A stretch of 29,092 bases of DNA, from assembly GCA_934757255.1 (NCBI GenBank), contig CAKVLL010000024.1:1-29092 (forward strand). Reading direction: 5' to 3'. Each line of letters opens with the position of its first letter. Position 1 is the stretch's first letter. Below the pieces are notes generated by a model. It was not told the DNA's origin. It ran no database searches and saw only the letters and a program-made list of their open reading frames with translations. Shown here in pieces: positions 15,722-22,479 of the stretch. The translations under genes and the position numbers were made by a program. The stretch comes from an uncultured Candidatus Melainabacteria bacterium (lineage in GTDB: Bacteria > Cyanobacteriota > Vampirovibrionia > Gastranaerophilales > Gastranaerophilaceae).

Positions 15722-15747
15722 AAAAATTCCCCTTATTAATAATATTT

Positions 15748-15909
15748 CTATTCCAAATTCAAATCATTAATCTTATTAACATCGTCAAAATTACACCAAT
15801 TGGCATCATAATAACCTTTTTCAACGAATTTCAAAAATGTTGAATATTCCCAATTTTTTGGAGAAATTTGATAATGCTTCATTGAATTATAATGGATATA
15901 ATCGAGATC
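15748..15909 (-). pseudogene. C-terminal remnant of a REP-associated tyrosine transposase (RAYT)
   Basis: Fifty-three open codons end at TAG 15750-15748. The translation begins DLDYIHYNSMKHYQISPKNW and continues EYSTFLKFVEKGYYDANW. This matches the conserved C-terminal block of RAYT/Y1-type transposases ('DYIHYNPVKHGLV..P.DWpySSfh+yv..G.Y..dW'). The catalytic HUH and Tyr parts are missing: upstream, the frame runs directly into a palindromic repeat (15910-15997). RAYTs are single-copy housekeeping-like transposases thought to spread REP palindromes by single-strand cut and paste. The remnant lies among REP-like repeats in this window, so a once-active enzyme may have mobilised them. Confidence 0.8.
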
Positions 15910-15997
15910 GTAGGTCGTGTTGGACAATTGACATCCAACACGACAATAACATCACAAAAATTTGTCGTGTTCAATGAAAATGTTGAACACGACCTAC
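15910..15997. repeat. Double palindrome adjoining the RAYT remnant
   Basis: Two hairpins, GTCGTGTTGGA/TCCAACACGAC (15914-15944) and GTCGTGTTCAA/TTGAACACGAC (15964-15993), sit back to back. The whole unit is also closed by GTAGGTCGTGTT (15910-15921) and AACACGACCTAC (15986-15997). Paired hairpins of this kind resemble BIME-like REP doublets. The second hairpin has the same stem and loop as 14574-14601. Confidence 0.88.
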
Positions 15998-16008
15998 AAC
16001 TTATATAG

Positions 16009-16320
16009 TTAAAAATCAATAAAAAACCACTTCATTGCTATATATAATAACATTGGAAAAATGAATATCAGAAAATAATACTTTGAATCAACTTTTTTCC
16101 CGCAAATTATCCCCACTATCATACCAATTGGAGTAATAAATACTATTAAGTCCATTATCAAAACCTTTAAAACATTTACTAAATTCAAAGAATCTGGTGC
16201 ATCAAAAGCAAATAATGAGCCAAAACCAAAAAAGAAATATAATGGAAACGCTATAATCACGATAATAACAATTAATAATATTCTTAATATTTTCCAAATT
16301 AATGCCATATTCAAGTTCAT
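16009..16320 (-). CDS. Small integral membrane protein, unknown function
   Basis: A 103-residue hydrophobic protein from ATG 16320; an upstream ATG at 16356 would add 12 residues. AGGAG lies only one base before ATG 16320 and 13 bases before the next ATG (16308), so the start is uncertain. About three membrane helices are visible: ILRILLIVIIVIIAFPLYFF, VLIMDLIVFITPIGMIVGII and YYFLIFIFPMLLYIAMKWFF. No functional motif is seen. It stands alone between a palindrome and a degenerate REP-like copy. Confidence 0.65.
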   Translation of the reverse strand: MNLNMALIWKILRILLIVIIVIIAFPLYFFFGFGSLFAFDAPDSLNLVNVLKVLIMDLIVFITPIGMIVGIICGKKVDSKYYFLIFIFPMLLYIAMKWFFIDF

Positions 16321-16362
16321 TCTCCTAAAAAAACTTACCAAATTAAATAATATCATAAAAAG

Positions 16363-16399
16363 CGTAGGATGAGAAGAGCGGAGCGGTTTCCACCTTCAT
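16363..16399 (+). repeat. REP-like palindrome, degenerate copy 3
   Basis: CGTAGGATGAGAAGAGCG... to ...GGTTTCCACCTTCAT. Same orientation and ends as 15684-15721 but with about six differences, several of which break the stem, so it is an older copy. Confidence 0.7.
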
Positions 16400-16415
16400 T
16401 ATAACCCTCATACAC

Positions 16416-16456
16416 AAAAAAACAGGGTCGAAATTCTGTTGAATTTCGACCCTGTT
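16416..16456 (-). terminator. Terminator of the ribosomal protein operon
   Basis: A 16-bp perfect stem (AACAGGGTCGAAATTC at 16421-16436 with 16441-16456) around TGTT. On the minus strand it is followed by a run of T. It lies 35 bases after the rpsI stop and ends the operon, which lacks the rpmE gene that often follows rpsI in cyanobacteria. Confidence 0.93.
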
Positions 16457-16490
16457 CATAATATCCTTCGTATTTATTAATGTTGAAAAA

Positions 16491-16889
16491 TTATCTCTTA
16501 GAGAATTGGAATCTCTTACGAGCTCTTTTTCTACCATATTTCTTACGTTCTTTAACACGAGCATCTCTTGTCAACAAGCCTTCTGAACGCAATACATTTT
16601 TGTATTCTTCATTAACTTTAAGTAATGCTCTTGAAATACCATGTCTGATTGCAGCTGATTGAGCAACGATACCGCCACCAACAGCTTTAACTCTTACATC
16701 GTATTTATCTTGGTTTTCTGTTAAAACTAATGGTCTGTAAATCATCATTTCAACAGCTGGCATATTACCGATATAAGCACCTAATGTTTTACCATTAACG
16801 AAAATTCTGCCTTTACCTTTTACAAGCTTAACAACAGCAATCGCACATTTTCTGCGGCCTGTAGCCATAATTTCTTTAGATTCAGCCAT
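16491..16889 (-). CDS. rpsI: 30S ribosomal protein S9 (uS9)
   Basis: A 132-residue small-subunit protein with the family landmarks ATGRRKCAIAVVKLVKG near the start, VKAVGGGIVAQSAAIRHGISRAL in the middle and the basic tail RKRARKRFQFSKR. The tail reaches the ribosomal P site, and the final SKR is the conserved end. Its ATG overlaps the rplM stop (TAATG), so it is translationally coupled. It is the last gene of the operon and is followed by a strong terminator. Confidence 0.98.
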   Translation of the reverse strand: MAESKEIMATGRRKCAIAVVKLVKGKGRIFVNGKTLGAYIGNMPAVEMMIYRPLVLTENQDKYDVRVKAVGGGIVAQSAAIRHGISRALLKVNEEYKNVLRSEGLLTRDARVKERKKYGRKRARKRFQFSKR

Positions 16890-17326
16890 TATTTAGCCTC
16901 CTTTTCTAACACGATTGGTTTTTGAGCAGCATGTGGGTGTTCAGAACCACAGTAAACTTTCAACTTAGTAAATTGTTGATCGCCCAATGTGTTGTGTTGT
17001 AACATACCTTTAACAGCTTTTTCAATCAATTTAGTTGCGTCTTTTTCACGAACTTCTTTAACTGATGCAGCTTTTAATCCACCAGGGAAACCTGTGTGGT
17101 GGTAGTAAATTTTATCTGTTTCTTTATTACCTGTAACTACAACCTTTTCAGCATTGATAACTACAACGAAATCGCCTGTATCAACATTTGGTGTATATTC
17201 AGGTTTATTTTTGCCTCTTAAAATGTTTGCGATACGAACTGCTAAACGACCAAGAACTTCGCCTTCAGCGTCAATCACATACCATTTTCTTTCAACTTCA
17301 AGAGGTTTTGCTGAATATGTTTTCAT
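16889..17326 (-). CDS. rplM: 50S ribosomal protein L13 (uL13)
   Basis: A 145-residue large-subunit protein and early assembly factor. It shows the family's opening (RKWYVIDAEGEVLGRLAVRI), NIRGKNKPEYTPNVDTGDFV-type segment, and VKGMLQHNTLG followed by LKVYCGSEHPHAAQKP near the end. Length is normal for the family. It is followed without a gap by rpsI and preceded by truA, the standard cyanobacterial-type order. The start is supported by AGAAGGAA nine bases before the ATG. Confidence 0.98.
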   Translation of the reverse strand: MKTYSAKPLEVERKWYVIDAEGEVLGRLAVRIANILRGKNKPEYTPNVDTGDFVVVINAEKVVVTGNKETDKIYYHHTGFPGGLKAASVKEVREKDATKLIEKAVKGMLQHNTLGDQQFTKLKVYCGSEHPHAAQKPIVLEKEAK

Positions 17327-17351
17327 GCTTTATTCCTTCTATCATTAATTT

Positions 17352-18119
17352 TTAGTAACTTACTTTCATTAATGTTAATCCAAATGGACTAACCGTTTGC
17401 CCCGCCTTACGACGGTCGCACGCCTCAAGAACATTTTTCATGTGTTCTGTTGGCAATTTATGCCCTTCTATTTCAAGAAGAGTACCGACTATTATTCTTA
17501 CCATGTTATAAAGAAAACGATTTCCTTCTAAATGGATAAAAACTCTATCGCCCAGTTTTTCAACTTCGGCTCTAGTTATAAAACAAACTTTGCTTGGGTT
17601 AAGCGTTCCGGAACTCTTAAAACTTGAAAAGTCATGTTCACCTAAAAGGAAGTTCAAAGCGTTTTGCATTCGCTCTACATCCAACTCGTATTTTACTCTT
17701 AAGATATCACCGTCAAACGCTTGTTTATAGCGTCTGTTGATAAGTTCGTATCTGTAATATCTCGCCTTTGCAGACTTTTGAGCATGAAACGAATCGGGAA
17801 CAATTCTCAAGTTATCAACTGATATGTCATCAGGGAGGATTTCGTTCATTTGATAGATAAACTTTGAAGCAACAATCGTCCTATCAGTATCAAAATGAAC
17901 GACCTGTCCTAATGAATTAACACCTTTATCAGTTCTTCCGGAGAAGATTGTTTTAATCGGTCTATTTTTCTGGCTCTCACCAGTTTTTATCAATGTTCTT
18001 AATGCTCTTTCCAATTCACCTTGTATTGTAGGAGTTTCTATTTCTTTGCCATTTTCAAATTGAATTTGGCTTCCGGCATAGTTTTTGCCTACATACTGAA
18101 CCTCTAGAGCGTATCGCAT
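17352..18119 (-). CDS. truA: tRNA pseudouridine(38-40) synthase TruA
   Basis: A 255-residue enzyme that converts uridines 38, 39 and 40 of the tRNA anticodon arm to pseudouridine. The catalytic Asp64 lies in FSGRTDKGVNSLGQ, the TruA signature. Other family blocks are YVGKNYAGSQIQ near the start, ARYYRYELINR in the middle, and FLYNMVRIIVGTLLEIG-like near 210. It starts three bases after the rplQ stop. Its place between rplQ and rplM is typical of cyanobacteria and Firmicutes. Confidence 0.97.
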   Translation of the reverse strand: MRYALEVQYVGKNYAGSQIQFENGKEIETPTIQGELERALRTLIKTGESQKNRPIKTIFSGRTDKGVNSLGQVVHFDTDRTIVASKFIYQMNEILPDDISVDNLRIVPDSFHAQKSAKARYYRYELINRRYKQAFDGDILRVKYELDVERMQNALNFLLGEHDFSSFKSSGTLNPSKVCFITRAEVEKLGDRVFIHLEGNRFLYNMVRIIVGTLLEIEGHKLPTEHMKNVLEACDRRKAGQTVSPFGLTLMKVSY

Positions 18120-18122
18120 TAA

Positions 18123-18551
18123 CTATACCAATTGGATTAATGCCATTTCAGAAGCGTCGCCTCTACGAGGTGGCAATCTGAAAATTCTTGTATATCCGCC
18201 TTGTCTTGAAGAGTATTTAACGCCAATAACGCTAAATAATTTTCTAAGTACAGTTTGTTTTGCTAATTTCTTACCTTCTTGTGGTGCATCAAAGATTTCG
18301 CCTGTTGTTGTATCAATTAATTGACCGATTTCTTTATCGAAGATATATCTTCCAGCCAATCTTCTTGAGTTCAAGTCACCTTTTTTTGCCATAGTGATAA
18401 CGTTTTCAGCGTATGGTTGTAAAGCTTTTGCTCTAGCCATAGTTGTTTTAATTTCACCGTGAACAAAAAGTTCGGTAGCTAATGAACGCAACAAAGCCTT
18501 TCTTTGGTCTTGTGCTTTACCAAGCGTATGTTTTTTTGTTTGGTGTCTCAT
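18123..18551 (-). CDS. rplQ: 50S ribosomal protein L17 (bL17)
   Basis: A 142-residue protein. The N-terminal block is classical L17 (LGKAQDQRKALLRSLATELF, then GEIKTTMARAKAL), and the C-terminus keeps GGYTRIFRLPPRRGDASEMALIQL. Between them is an extension (about 68-90, TTTGEIFDAPQEGKK) somewhat longer than in the shortest homologues. It is separated from rpoA by a 126-bp palindromic repeat and followed directly by truA. Confidence 0.97.
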   Translation of the reverse strand: MRHQTKKHTLGKAQDQRKALLRSLATELFVHGEIKTTMARAKALQPYAENVITMAKKGDLNSRRLAGRYIFDKEIGQLIDTTTGEIFDAPQEGKKLAKQTVLRKLFSVIGVKYSSRQGGYTRIFRLPPRRGDASEMALIQLV

Positions 18552-18599
18552 TTTGCTTTTCCTTTATTATAATTTACTGTTTCTTTTTTTAAGATATAT

Positions 18600-18725
18600 G
18601 GGAATAAGGTAATAGGGGAATAAGTGGTTATAAAATTCTATTTTATTACTTATGCATTACCTTGGTAATATGAGCGTCAGCGAAATAAATCTCTTATTCC
18701 CTTATTGCCCTATTACCTTATTCCC
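18600..18725 (-). repeat. Ribosomal-operon palindromic element, copy A (rpoA-rplQ gap)
   Basis: A 126-bp element bounded by an 18-bp perfect terminal inverted repeat (GGGAATAAGGTAATAGGG with its complement), extended by six more pairs after one mismatch. It shares the central GGTAATATGAGCG with the other four copies but is the most divergent in the middle. It ends ten bases from the rpoA stop. Confidence 0.93.
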
Positions 18726-18734
18726 TTCATCTGC

Positions 18735-19736
18735 TTATTCAGCAGATTCGATAACCATACCTTCTTCATCCATTTCAGGGTTTGGAGCTAGGTCTAAACC
18801 GAAGTGGTGCAATCTTTCGATTACTTCATCAGAAGATTTTTTACCGAAGTTTTTAATATTTAACAAATCATGTTCTGATTTCTTTAACAATTCAGACATT
18901 GAATTGATACTTGCTCTTTTTAAGCAGTTGTAAGCACGAACTGACAATTCCAATTCATCAATTGTAATTGATGGTTCTTCTACTGCTTCTTCTTGAGTTT
19001 CTTCTTCTGCAACAACTTTTTCTTCAATCTCTTTATGAGTTGATTTGCCAGTAATAGATGCGATTTGTACGAAATGATCAATCAACAAATCAGCAGCTTG
19101 TGTCAACGCAGTTGTTACATCCAATGTACCATTTGACCAAATTTCTAAAGTCAACTTGTCAAAATCGATGCTGTCGCCTACACGAGTGTTTTCTACTTCG
19201 TAGCTAACTCTCTTGATTGGCATGAATGTTGCATCAATAGGTAACATATCAATTGATGCACCAGCTTTTGGGCTTCTAGGAACATCATTTGCTACATAAC
19301 CTTTACCAGATTCTACAACTACATCAGCGTGGAATGAACCACCTTCTGCGATTGTACAAATTAACCAGTCAGGGTTTACAACCTTAACTCCAGCAGGTAA
19401 TTGGATATCACTTGCCAAAACCGGTCCTGGTTTGTCAATATCAATTCTCAACTGTTGAGGTTCTTTTGAATCTGTTTTAATAGCCAAACCTTTTAGGTTT
19501 AACATAACATCGATAACATCTTCTAATACACCAGGAATTGCAGTGTATTCGTGAGTGATACCTTCTATTCTGCAAGAAGTTACTGCTGTACCTTCTAAAC
19601 TAGAGATCAATACACGTCTTAAAGCGTTACCGATTGTTGTTCCAAAGCCTCTTTCTAACGGTTCAATAGTAAATTTACCATATTGTGAACCATCAGAGCT
19701 GGTCATTGTATTAACAGTTTTAATTTTTAATTCCAT
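18735..19736 (-). CDS. rpoA: DNA-directed RNA polymerase subunit alpha
   Basis: A 333-residue subunit that nucleates core polymerase assembly. The start is set at ATG 19736 (MELKIKTVNT) because AGGAG lies eight bases upstream and homologues begin here; an upstream ATG at 19775 would run into rpsD. The N-terminal dimerisation domain shows KFTIEPLERGFGTTIGNALRRVLISSLEG. The C-terminal DNA-binding domain, after a Glu-rich linker, shows LSVRAYNCLKRASI and LLNIKNFGKKSSDEVIERL. Only 19 bases separate it from rpsD, and that gap carries no repeat. Confidence 0.98.
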   Translation of the reverse strand: MELKIKTVNTMTSSDGSQYGKFTIEPLERGFGTTIGNALRRVLISSLEGTAVTSCRIEGITHEYTAIPGVLEDVIDVMLNLKGLAIKTDSKEPQQLRIDIDKPGPVLASDIQLPAGVKVVNPDWLICTIAEGGSFHADVVVESGKGYVANDVPRSPKAGASIDMLPIDATFMPIKRVSYEVENTRVGDSIDFDKLTLEIWSNGTLDVTTALTQAADLLIDHFVQIASITGKSTHKEIEEKVVAEEETQEEAVEEPSITIDELELSVRAYNCLKRASINSMSELLKKSEHDLLNIKNFGKKSSDEVIERLHHFGLDLAPNPEMDEEGMVIESAE

Positions 19737-19755
19737 ATTTTTTTCTCCTATCAGC

Positions 19756-20358
19756 CTATTTTGAATAGTACTCAATTACAAGTTGTTCTTTGAAATCAGG
19801 ATCTAATTCTTCTCTTTGAGGAATTCTTTCAAATGTAACCTTCAAAGCTTCAGCGTCTACTGTAATCCAAGCTGGGGCACAAGATAAATCAATAGTGCTC
19901 ATAACTGTCTTCAAGTATTCATTGCTTCTAGACTTGATAGTAATTACATCACCTGCTTTTACTAAATATGATGGAATATCTACTTTTTTACCGTTTACAA
20001 GAACGTGACCGTGGTTAACGATTTGTCTTGATTGTTTACGTGTCACACCGAAACCAGCTCTGAACAAAATGTTGTCCAATCTAGATTCAAGGATTTGTAG
20101 AAGGATTGTACCTGTTACACCTTTTCTTCTAGCAGCTTCGTTGTAGTATTTAGCGAATTGTTTTTCGCTTACTAAATATGTAAATCTGATTTTTTGTTTT
20201 TCAGCTAAGTGAAGTGCATATTCAGAAAGTTTCTTTCTTACAGCGCCGTGTTGACCTGATGCTGTTTGTCTCATTGAAGAAGTTAATTTTCTGTTTGATA
20301 AATCTTTAACTTTCTTGTTTCTGAATAATTTATTCGTTGGTCCTGTGTATCTTGCCAT
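19756..20358 (-). CDS. rpsD: 30S ribosomal protein S4 (uS4)
   Basis: A 200-residue 16S rRNA-binding assembly initiator. It has the S4 N-terminal region (KLTSSMRQTASGQHGAVRKKLSEY), the S4 RNA-binding domain (LESRLDNILFRAGF, then QSRQIVNHGHVLVNGKKVDI) and the short C-terminal tail ending QLVIEYYSK. The N-terminal zinc-binding cysteines found in some S4 proteins are absent. In most Cyanobacteria rpsD is not in this cluster; here it sits between rpsK and rpoA as in Proteobacteria. A structured leader and a palindromic element precede it. GGAG lies eight bases before the ATG. Confidence 0.97.
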   Translation of the reverse strand: MARYTGPTNKLFRNKKVKDLSNRKLTSSMRQTASGQHGAVRKKLSEYALHLAEKQKIRFTYLVSEKQFAKYYNEAARRKGVTGTILLQILESRLDNILFRAGFGVTRKQSRQIVNHGHVLVNGKKVDIPSYLVKAGDVITIKSRSNEYLKTVMSTIDLSCAPAWITVDAEALKVTFERIPQREELDPDFKEQLVIEYYSK

Positions 20359-20378
20359 TGTTTTTCTCCTTTTCTTGT

Positions 20379-20425
20379 GTCGGGCATCTATGGTTTGTGC
20401 TTTTGGCGAAAGCTCAAGCCCCGAC
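20379..20425 (-). promoter_or_regulatory. Structured leader upstream of rpsD
   Basis: GTCGGG (20379-20384) pairs with CCCGAC (20420-20425), enclosing a second hairpin GCTTT-TGGCG-AAAGC (20399-20413). It lies about 20 bases before the rpsD start and is the only gap here with structure beyond the shared repeat. S4 is an autogenous translational repressor in several bacteria, so an S4-binding leader is possible. This is inference from position and folding. Confidence 0.45.
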
Positions 20426-20445
20426 GGTTTTATGCGAGGGAATAG

Positions 20446-20569
20446 GGGAATAAGGTAATGAGGAAATAAGTAGTTTTTAATTTCTTCTTTGTACTTATGT
20501 TTTACTTTGGTAATATGAGCGAAGCGAATTTTTTCTCTTATTCCCTTATTACCCTATTACCTTATTCCC
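20446..20569 (-). repeat. Ribosomal-operon palindromic element, copy B (rpsK-rpsD gap)
   Basis: Starts GGGAATAAGGTAATGAGG and ends CCCTATTACCTTATTCCC; the centre carries GGTAATATGAGCGAAGCG. The two ends are imperfect inverted repeats. It ends seven bases from the rpsK stop. Confidence 0.93.
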
Positions 20570-20576
20570 TTCCTAA

Positions 20577-20963
20577 CTATACTCTACGTTTTTTAGGTGG
20601 ACGGCATCCGTTGTGAGGGATTGGTGTTACGTCCTTAATCAAAGTAATTTCCAAACCTGCTGCTTGGATTGCTCTGATAGCTGTTTCACGACCTGAACCA
20701 GGTCCTTTGATATGAACTTCAACCTTTTTCATACCTTGGTCGATTGACTTTTTAGCAACTAATTCTGCTGCTGATTGAGCTGCAAACGGAGTACCTTTTC
20801 TAGCACCCTTGAAACCTGTAGCACCAGCTGTTGCCCAAGCAATAGCATTACCTTGAGTATCAGTAGAAGTTACAATTGTATTGTTGAAAGTAGATTGAAT
20901 ATGCACAACCCCTTGCAATACATTTTTCTTTTCTTTTTTCTTTGTAGTTTTTGGTCTTGCCAT
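20577..20963 (-). CDS. rpsK: 30S ribosomal protein S11 (uS11)
   Basis: A 128-residue small-subunit platform protein. It shows the basic N-terminus (ARPKTTKKKEKKN), GVVHIQSTFNNTIVTSTDTQGNA, GATGFKGARKGTPFAAQSAA and the conserved end DVTPIPHNGCRPPKKRRV. Length is normal. Palindromic elements flank the gene on both sides within the operon. Confidence 0.98.
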   Translation of the reverse strand: MARPKTTKKKEKKNVLQGVVHIQSTFNNTIVTSTDTQGNAIAWATAGATGFKGARKGTPFAAQSAAELVAKKSIDQGMKKVEVHIKGPGSGRETAIRAIQAAGLEITLIKDVTPIPHNGCRPPKKRRV

Positions 20964-20994
20964 TTTTGTATTCCTTTATGTTTCTATTATTTTA

Positions 20995-21138
20995 TTTCTT
21001 TTGAAGGGATTAAGGGAATAAGGTAATGAGGAAATAAGTGGTTTTTAATTTCTTCTTTTTTACTTATGTTTTACTTTGGTAATATGAGCGAAGCGAATTT
21101 TTTCTCTTATTCCCTTATTACCCTATTGCCTCTTTCCC
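20995..21138 (-). repeat. Ribosomal-operon palindromic element, copy C (rpsM-rpsK gap)
   Basis: A 144-base copy including the shared left flank TTTCTTTTGAAGGGATT. The core 21014-21138 starts GGGAATAAGG. I count one difference from copy D across the whole length. It ends seven bases from the rpsM stop. Confidence 0.95.
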
Positions 21139-21145
21139 TTTTTAA

Positions 21146-21514
21146 TTATTTCTTCTTACCTGCGATAGGTCCAGTCTTTTTACCACGTCTGGTTCTAGCG
21201 TTAGTTTTTGTTCTTTGACCTCTGCAAGGAAGACCTCTTTTGTGTCTCATACCTCTGAAAGAGTTGATTTCTTGAAGACGTTTGATGTTCATTGTAACTT
21301 CACGTCTCAAGTCACCTTCAATATTGAATTCAGATAAAGCGTTACGCAATTCTCTGATATCATCTTCTGTTAAATCATCTGTTCTTAAATCAGGTGAAAT
21401 ACCAGTTTTTTCAAGAATTTTTTTGCTTCTTGCAGGTCCTATACCATAGATATAGGTTAAAGCGATTTCTAGTCTTTTGTTACGAGGTAAGTCTACCCCA
21501 ACTAATCTTGCCAT
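21146..21514 (-). CDS. rpsM: 30S ribosomal protein S13 (uS13)
   Basis: A 122-residue head protein contacting tRNA and L5. It shows ARLVGVDLPRNKRLEIALTY, YGIGPARSKKIL with the helix-hairpin-helix, SFRGMRHKRGLPCRGQRTKT, and the basic tail ARTRRGKKTGPIAGKKK. All family landmarks are intact. Palindromic elements fill the gaps before and after it. Confidence 0.98.
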   Translation of the reverse strand: MARLVGVDLPRNKRLEIALTYIYGIGPARSKKILEKTGISPDLRTDDLTEDDIRELRNALSEFNIEGDLRREVTMNIKRLQEINSFRGMRHKRGLPCRGQRTKTNARTRRGKKTGPIAGKKK

Positions 21515-21548
21515 GTTTTGTTTCCTTTATGTTTTTGTACTTAACTTT

Positions 21549-21692
21549 TTTCTTTTGAAGGGATTAAGGGAATAAGGTAATGAGGAAATAAGTGGTTTTT
21601 AATTTCTTCTTTTTTACTTATGTTTTATTTTGGTAATATGAGCGAAGCGAATTTTTTCTCTTATTCCCTTATTACCCTATTGCCTCTTTCCC
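21549..21692 (-). repeat. Ribosomal-operon palindromic element, copy D (rpmJ-rpsM gap)
   Basis: A 144-base copy matching copy C except for one base in the centre (GTTTTATTTT instead of GTTTTACTTT). It ends seven bases from the rpmJ stop. Confidence 0.95.
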
Positions 21693-21698
21693 TTTAAA

Positions 21699-21812
21699 TT
21701 AACCTTGTCTTTGTTTGTGCTTAGGGTTTTCGCAAATTACAGCAACTCTGCCTTTTCTTTTAATAACCTTGCATTTATCGCACATAGGTTTTACTGATGA
21801 TCTTGTTTTCAT
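21699..21812 (-). CDS. rpmJ: 50S ribosomal protein L36 (bL36)
   Basis: A 37-codon gene read from ATG 21812 to TAA 21701. The protein begins MKTRSSVKPMCDKCKVIKRK and continues GRVAVICENPKHKQRQG. It has the zinc-ribbon ligands of C+-type L36 (Cys11, Cys14, Cys27 and His32). GGAA precedes the ATG by six bases. Its place between infA and rpsM is the standard one. Confidence 0.97.
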   Translation of the reverse strand: MKTRSSVKPMCDKCKVIKRKGRVAVICENPKHKQRQG

Positions 21813-21841
21813 TGTTCTTTCCTTTATATTTTGTGTTACGT

Positions 21842-21985
21842 TTTCTTTTGAAGGGATTGAGGGAATAAGGTAATAGGGGAATAAGTGGTTATTAATTTCT
21901 TCTTTTTTACTTATGTTTTACTTTGGTAATATGAGCGAAGCGAATTTTTTCTCTTATTCCCTTATTGCCCTATTACCTTATTCCC
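21842..21985 (-). repeat. Ribosomal-operon palindromic element, copy E (infA-rpmJ gap)
   Basis: A 144-base copy. The core 21861-21985 has the perfect 18-bp terminal inverted repeat GGGAATAAGGTAATAGGG, like copy A. The centre is as in C and D. It ends seven bases from the infA stop. Confidence 0.95.
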
Positions 21986-21992
21986 TTTTATA

Positions 21993-22208
21993 TTACTTAA
22001 GTCTAAAAGTAATTCTACCTTTACTCAAGTCATAAGGTGTCATCTCAACCTTTACTCTATCACCCGGTAAAATTCTGATAAAGTTTTTTCTAATTTTACC
22101 TGAGATATGTGCCAAAATTTCATGGTCATTTTCGAGTTTAACTCTGAACATTGCATTTGGCATGGATTCAAGAATCGTACCTTCTATTTCTATAACGTCT
22201 TTTGCCAT
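21993..22208 (-). CDS. infA: Translation initiation factor IF-1
   Basis: A 71-residue OB-fold factor that occupies the A site during initiation. It shows the family blocks AKDVIEIEGTI, NAMFRVKLENDHEILAHISGKIRKNFIRI and LPGDRVKVEMTPYDLSKGRI, ending TFRLK. It is the first gene of the operon; a leader of up to 270 bases with a palindrome (22239-22255) precedes it. AGGAAAAT lies just before the ATG. Confidence 0.98.
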   Translation of the reverse strand: MAKDVIEIEGTILESMPNAMFRVKLENDHEILAHISGKIRKNFIRILPGDRVKVEMTPYDLSKGRITFRLK

Positions 22209-22238
22209 TATTTTCCTCTATTTTCGGCTGTCAATATA

Positions 22239-22255
22239 ATGCCACAATATGGCAT
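22239..22255. promoter_or_regulatory. Small palindrome in the infA leader
   Basis: ATGCCA and TGGCAT flank CAATA, 30 bases upstream of the infA start. It could be an operator or an mRNA hairpin. No partner is known. Confidence 0.3.
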
Positions 22256-22367
22256 CTTATTTAATAATATTTGCTAAAAATCTCAATGCAAGCAATTTTA
22301 TTATATTTTAGCGATTTTGTAACAAAATATTACTGAATGTTTTTATATTGTATGGTCAGTATATCAG

Positions 22368-22426
22368 TTTTAGGAAATCATGAAAAACACATTATTTTTA
22401 TTGCATTTCTCATGATTTTCCTAAAA
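22368..22426. repeat. Inverted repeat between the infA operon and the glycosyltransferase cluster
   Basis: TTTTAGGAAATCATGA (22368-22383) and its complement with one extra base (22410-22426) flank a 26-base loop. No T tract follows on either strand, so it is not a simple terminator. Confidence 0.6.
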
Positions 22427-22443
22427 TCTAATATCACCTATTA

Positions 22444-22468
22444 TTATAAAAACACCCATGAAGTGTTT
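22444..22468 (-). terminator. Weak terminator of the glycosyltransferase cluster
   Basis: On the minus strand AAACAC and GTGTTT enclose TTCATGG and are followed by TTTATAATAA. The stem is only six pairs, but the position, 12 bases after the last stop, fits. Confidence 0.5.
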
Positions 22469-22479
22469 ACGTTTCTTTG

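Noticed and set aside
16343..16564. 73-codon minus-strand ORF
   Set aside because: It overlaps rpsI in another frame and spans the operon terminator.
18600..21985. CRISPR array made of the repeated ribosomal-operon elements
   Set aside because: Repeats are 125-144 bp, palindromic, and separated by ribosomal genes of different lengths, not by short uniform spacers.
22368..22426. Terminator between the infA operon and glycosyltransferase cluster
   Set aside because: The 26-base loop and lack of a T tract argue against termination; kept as an inverted repeat only.
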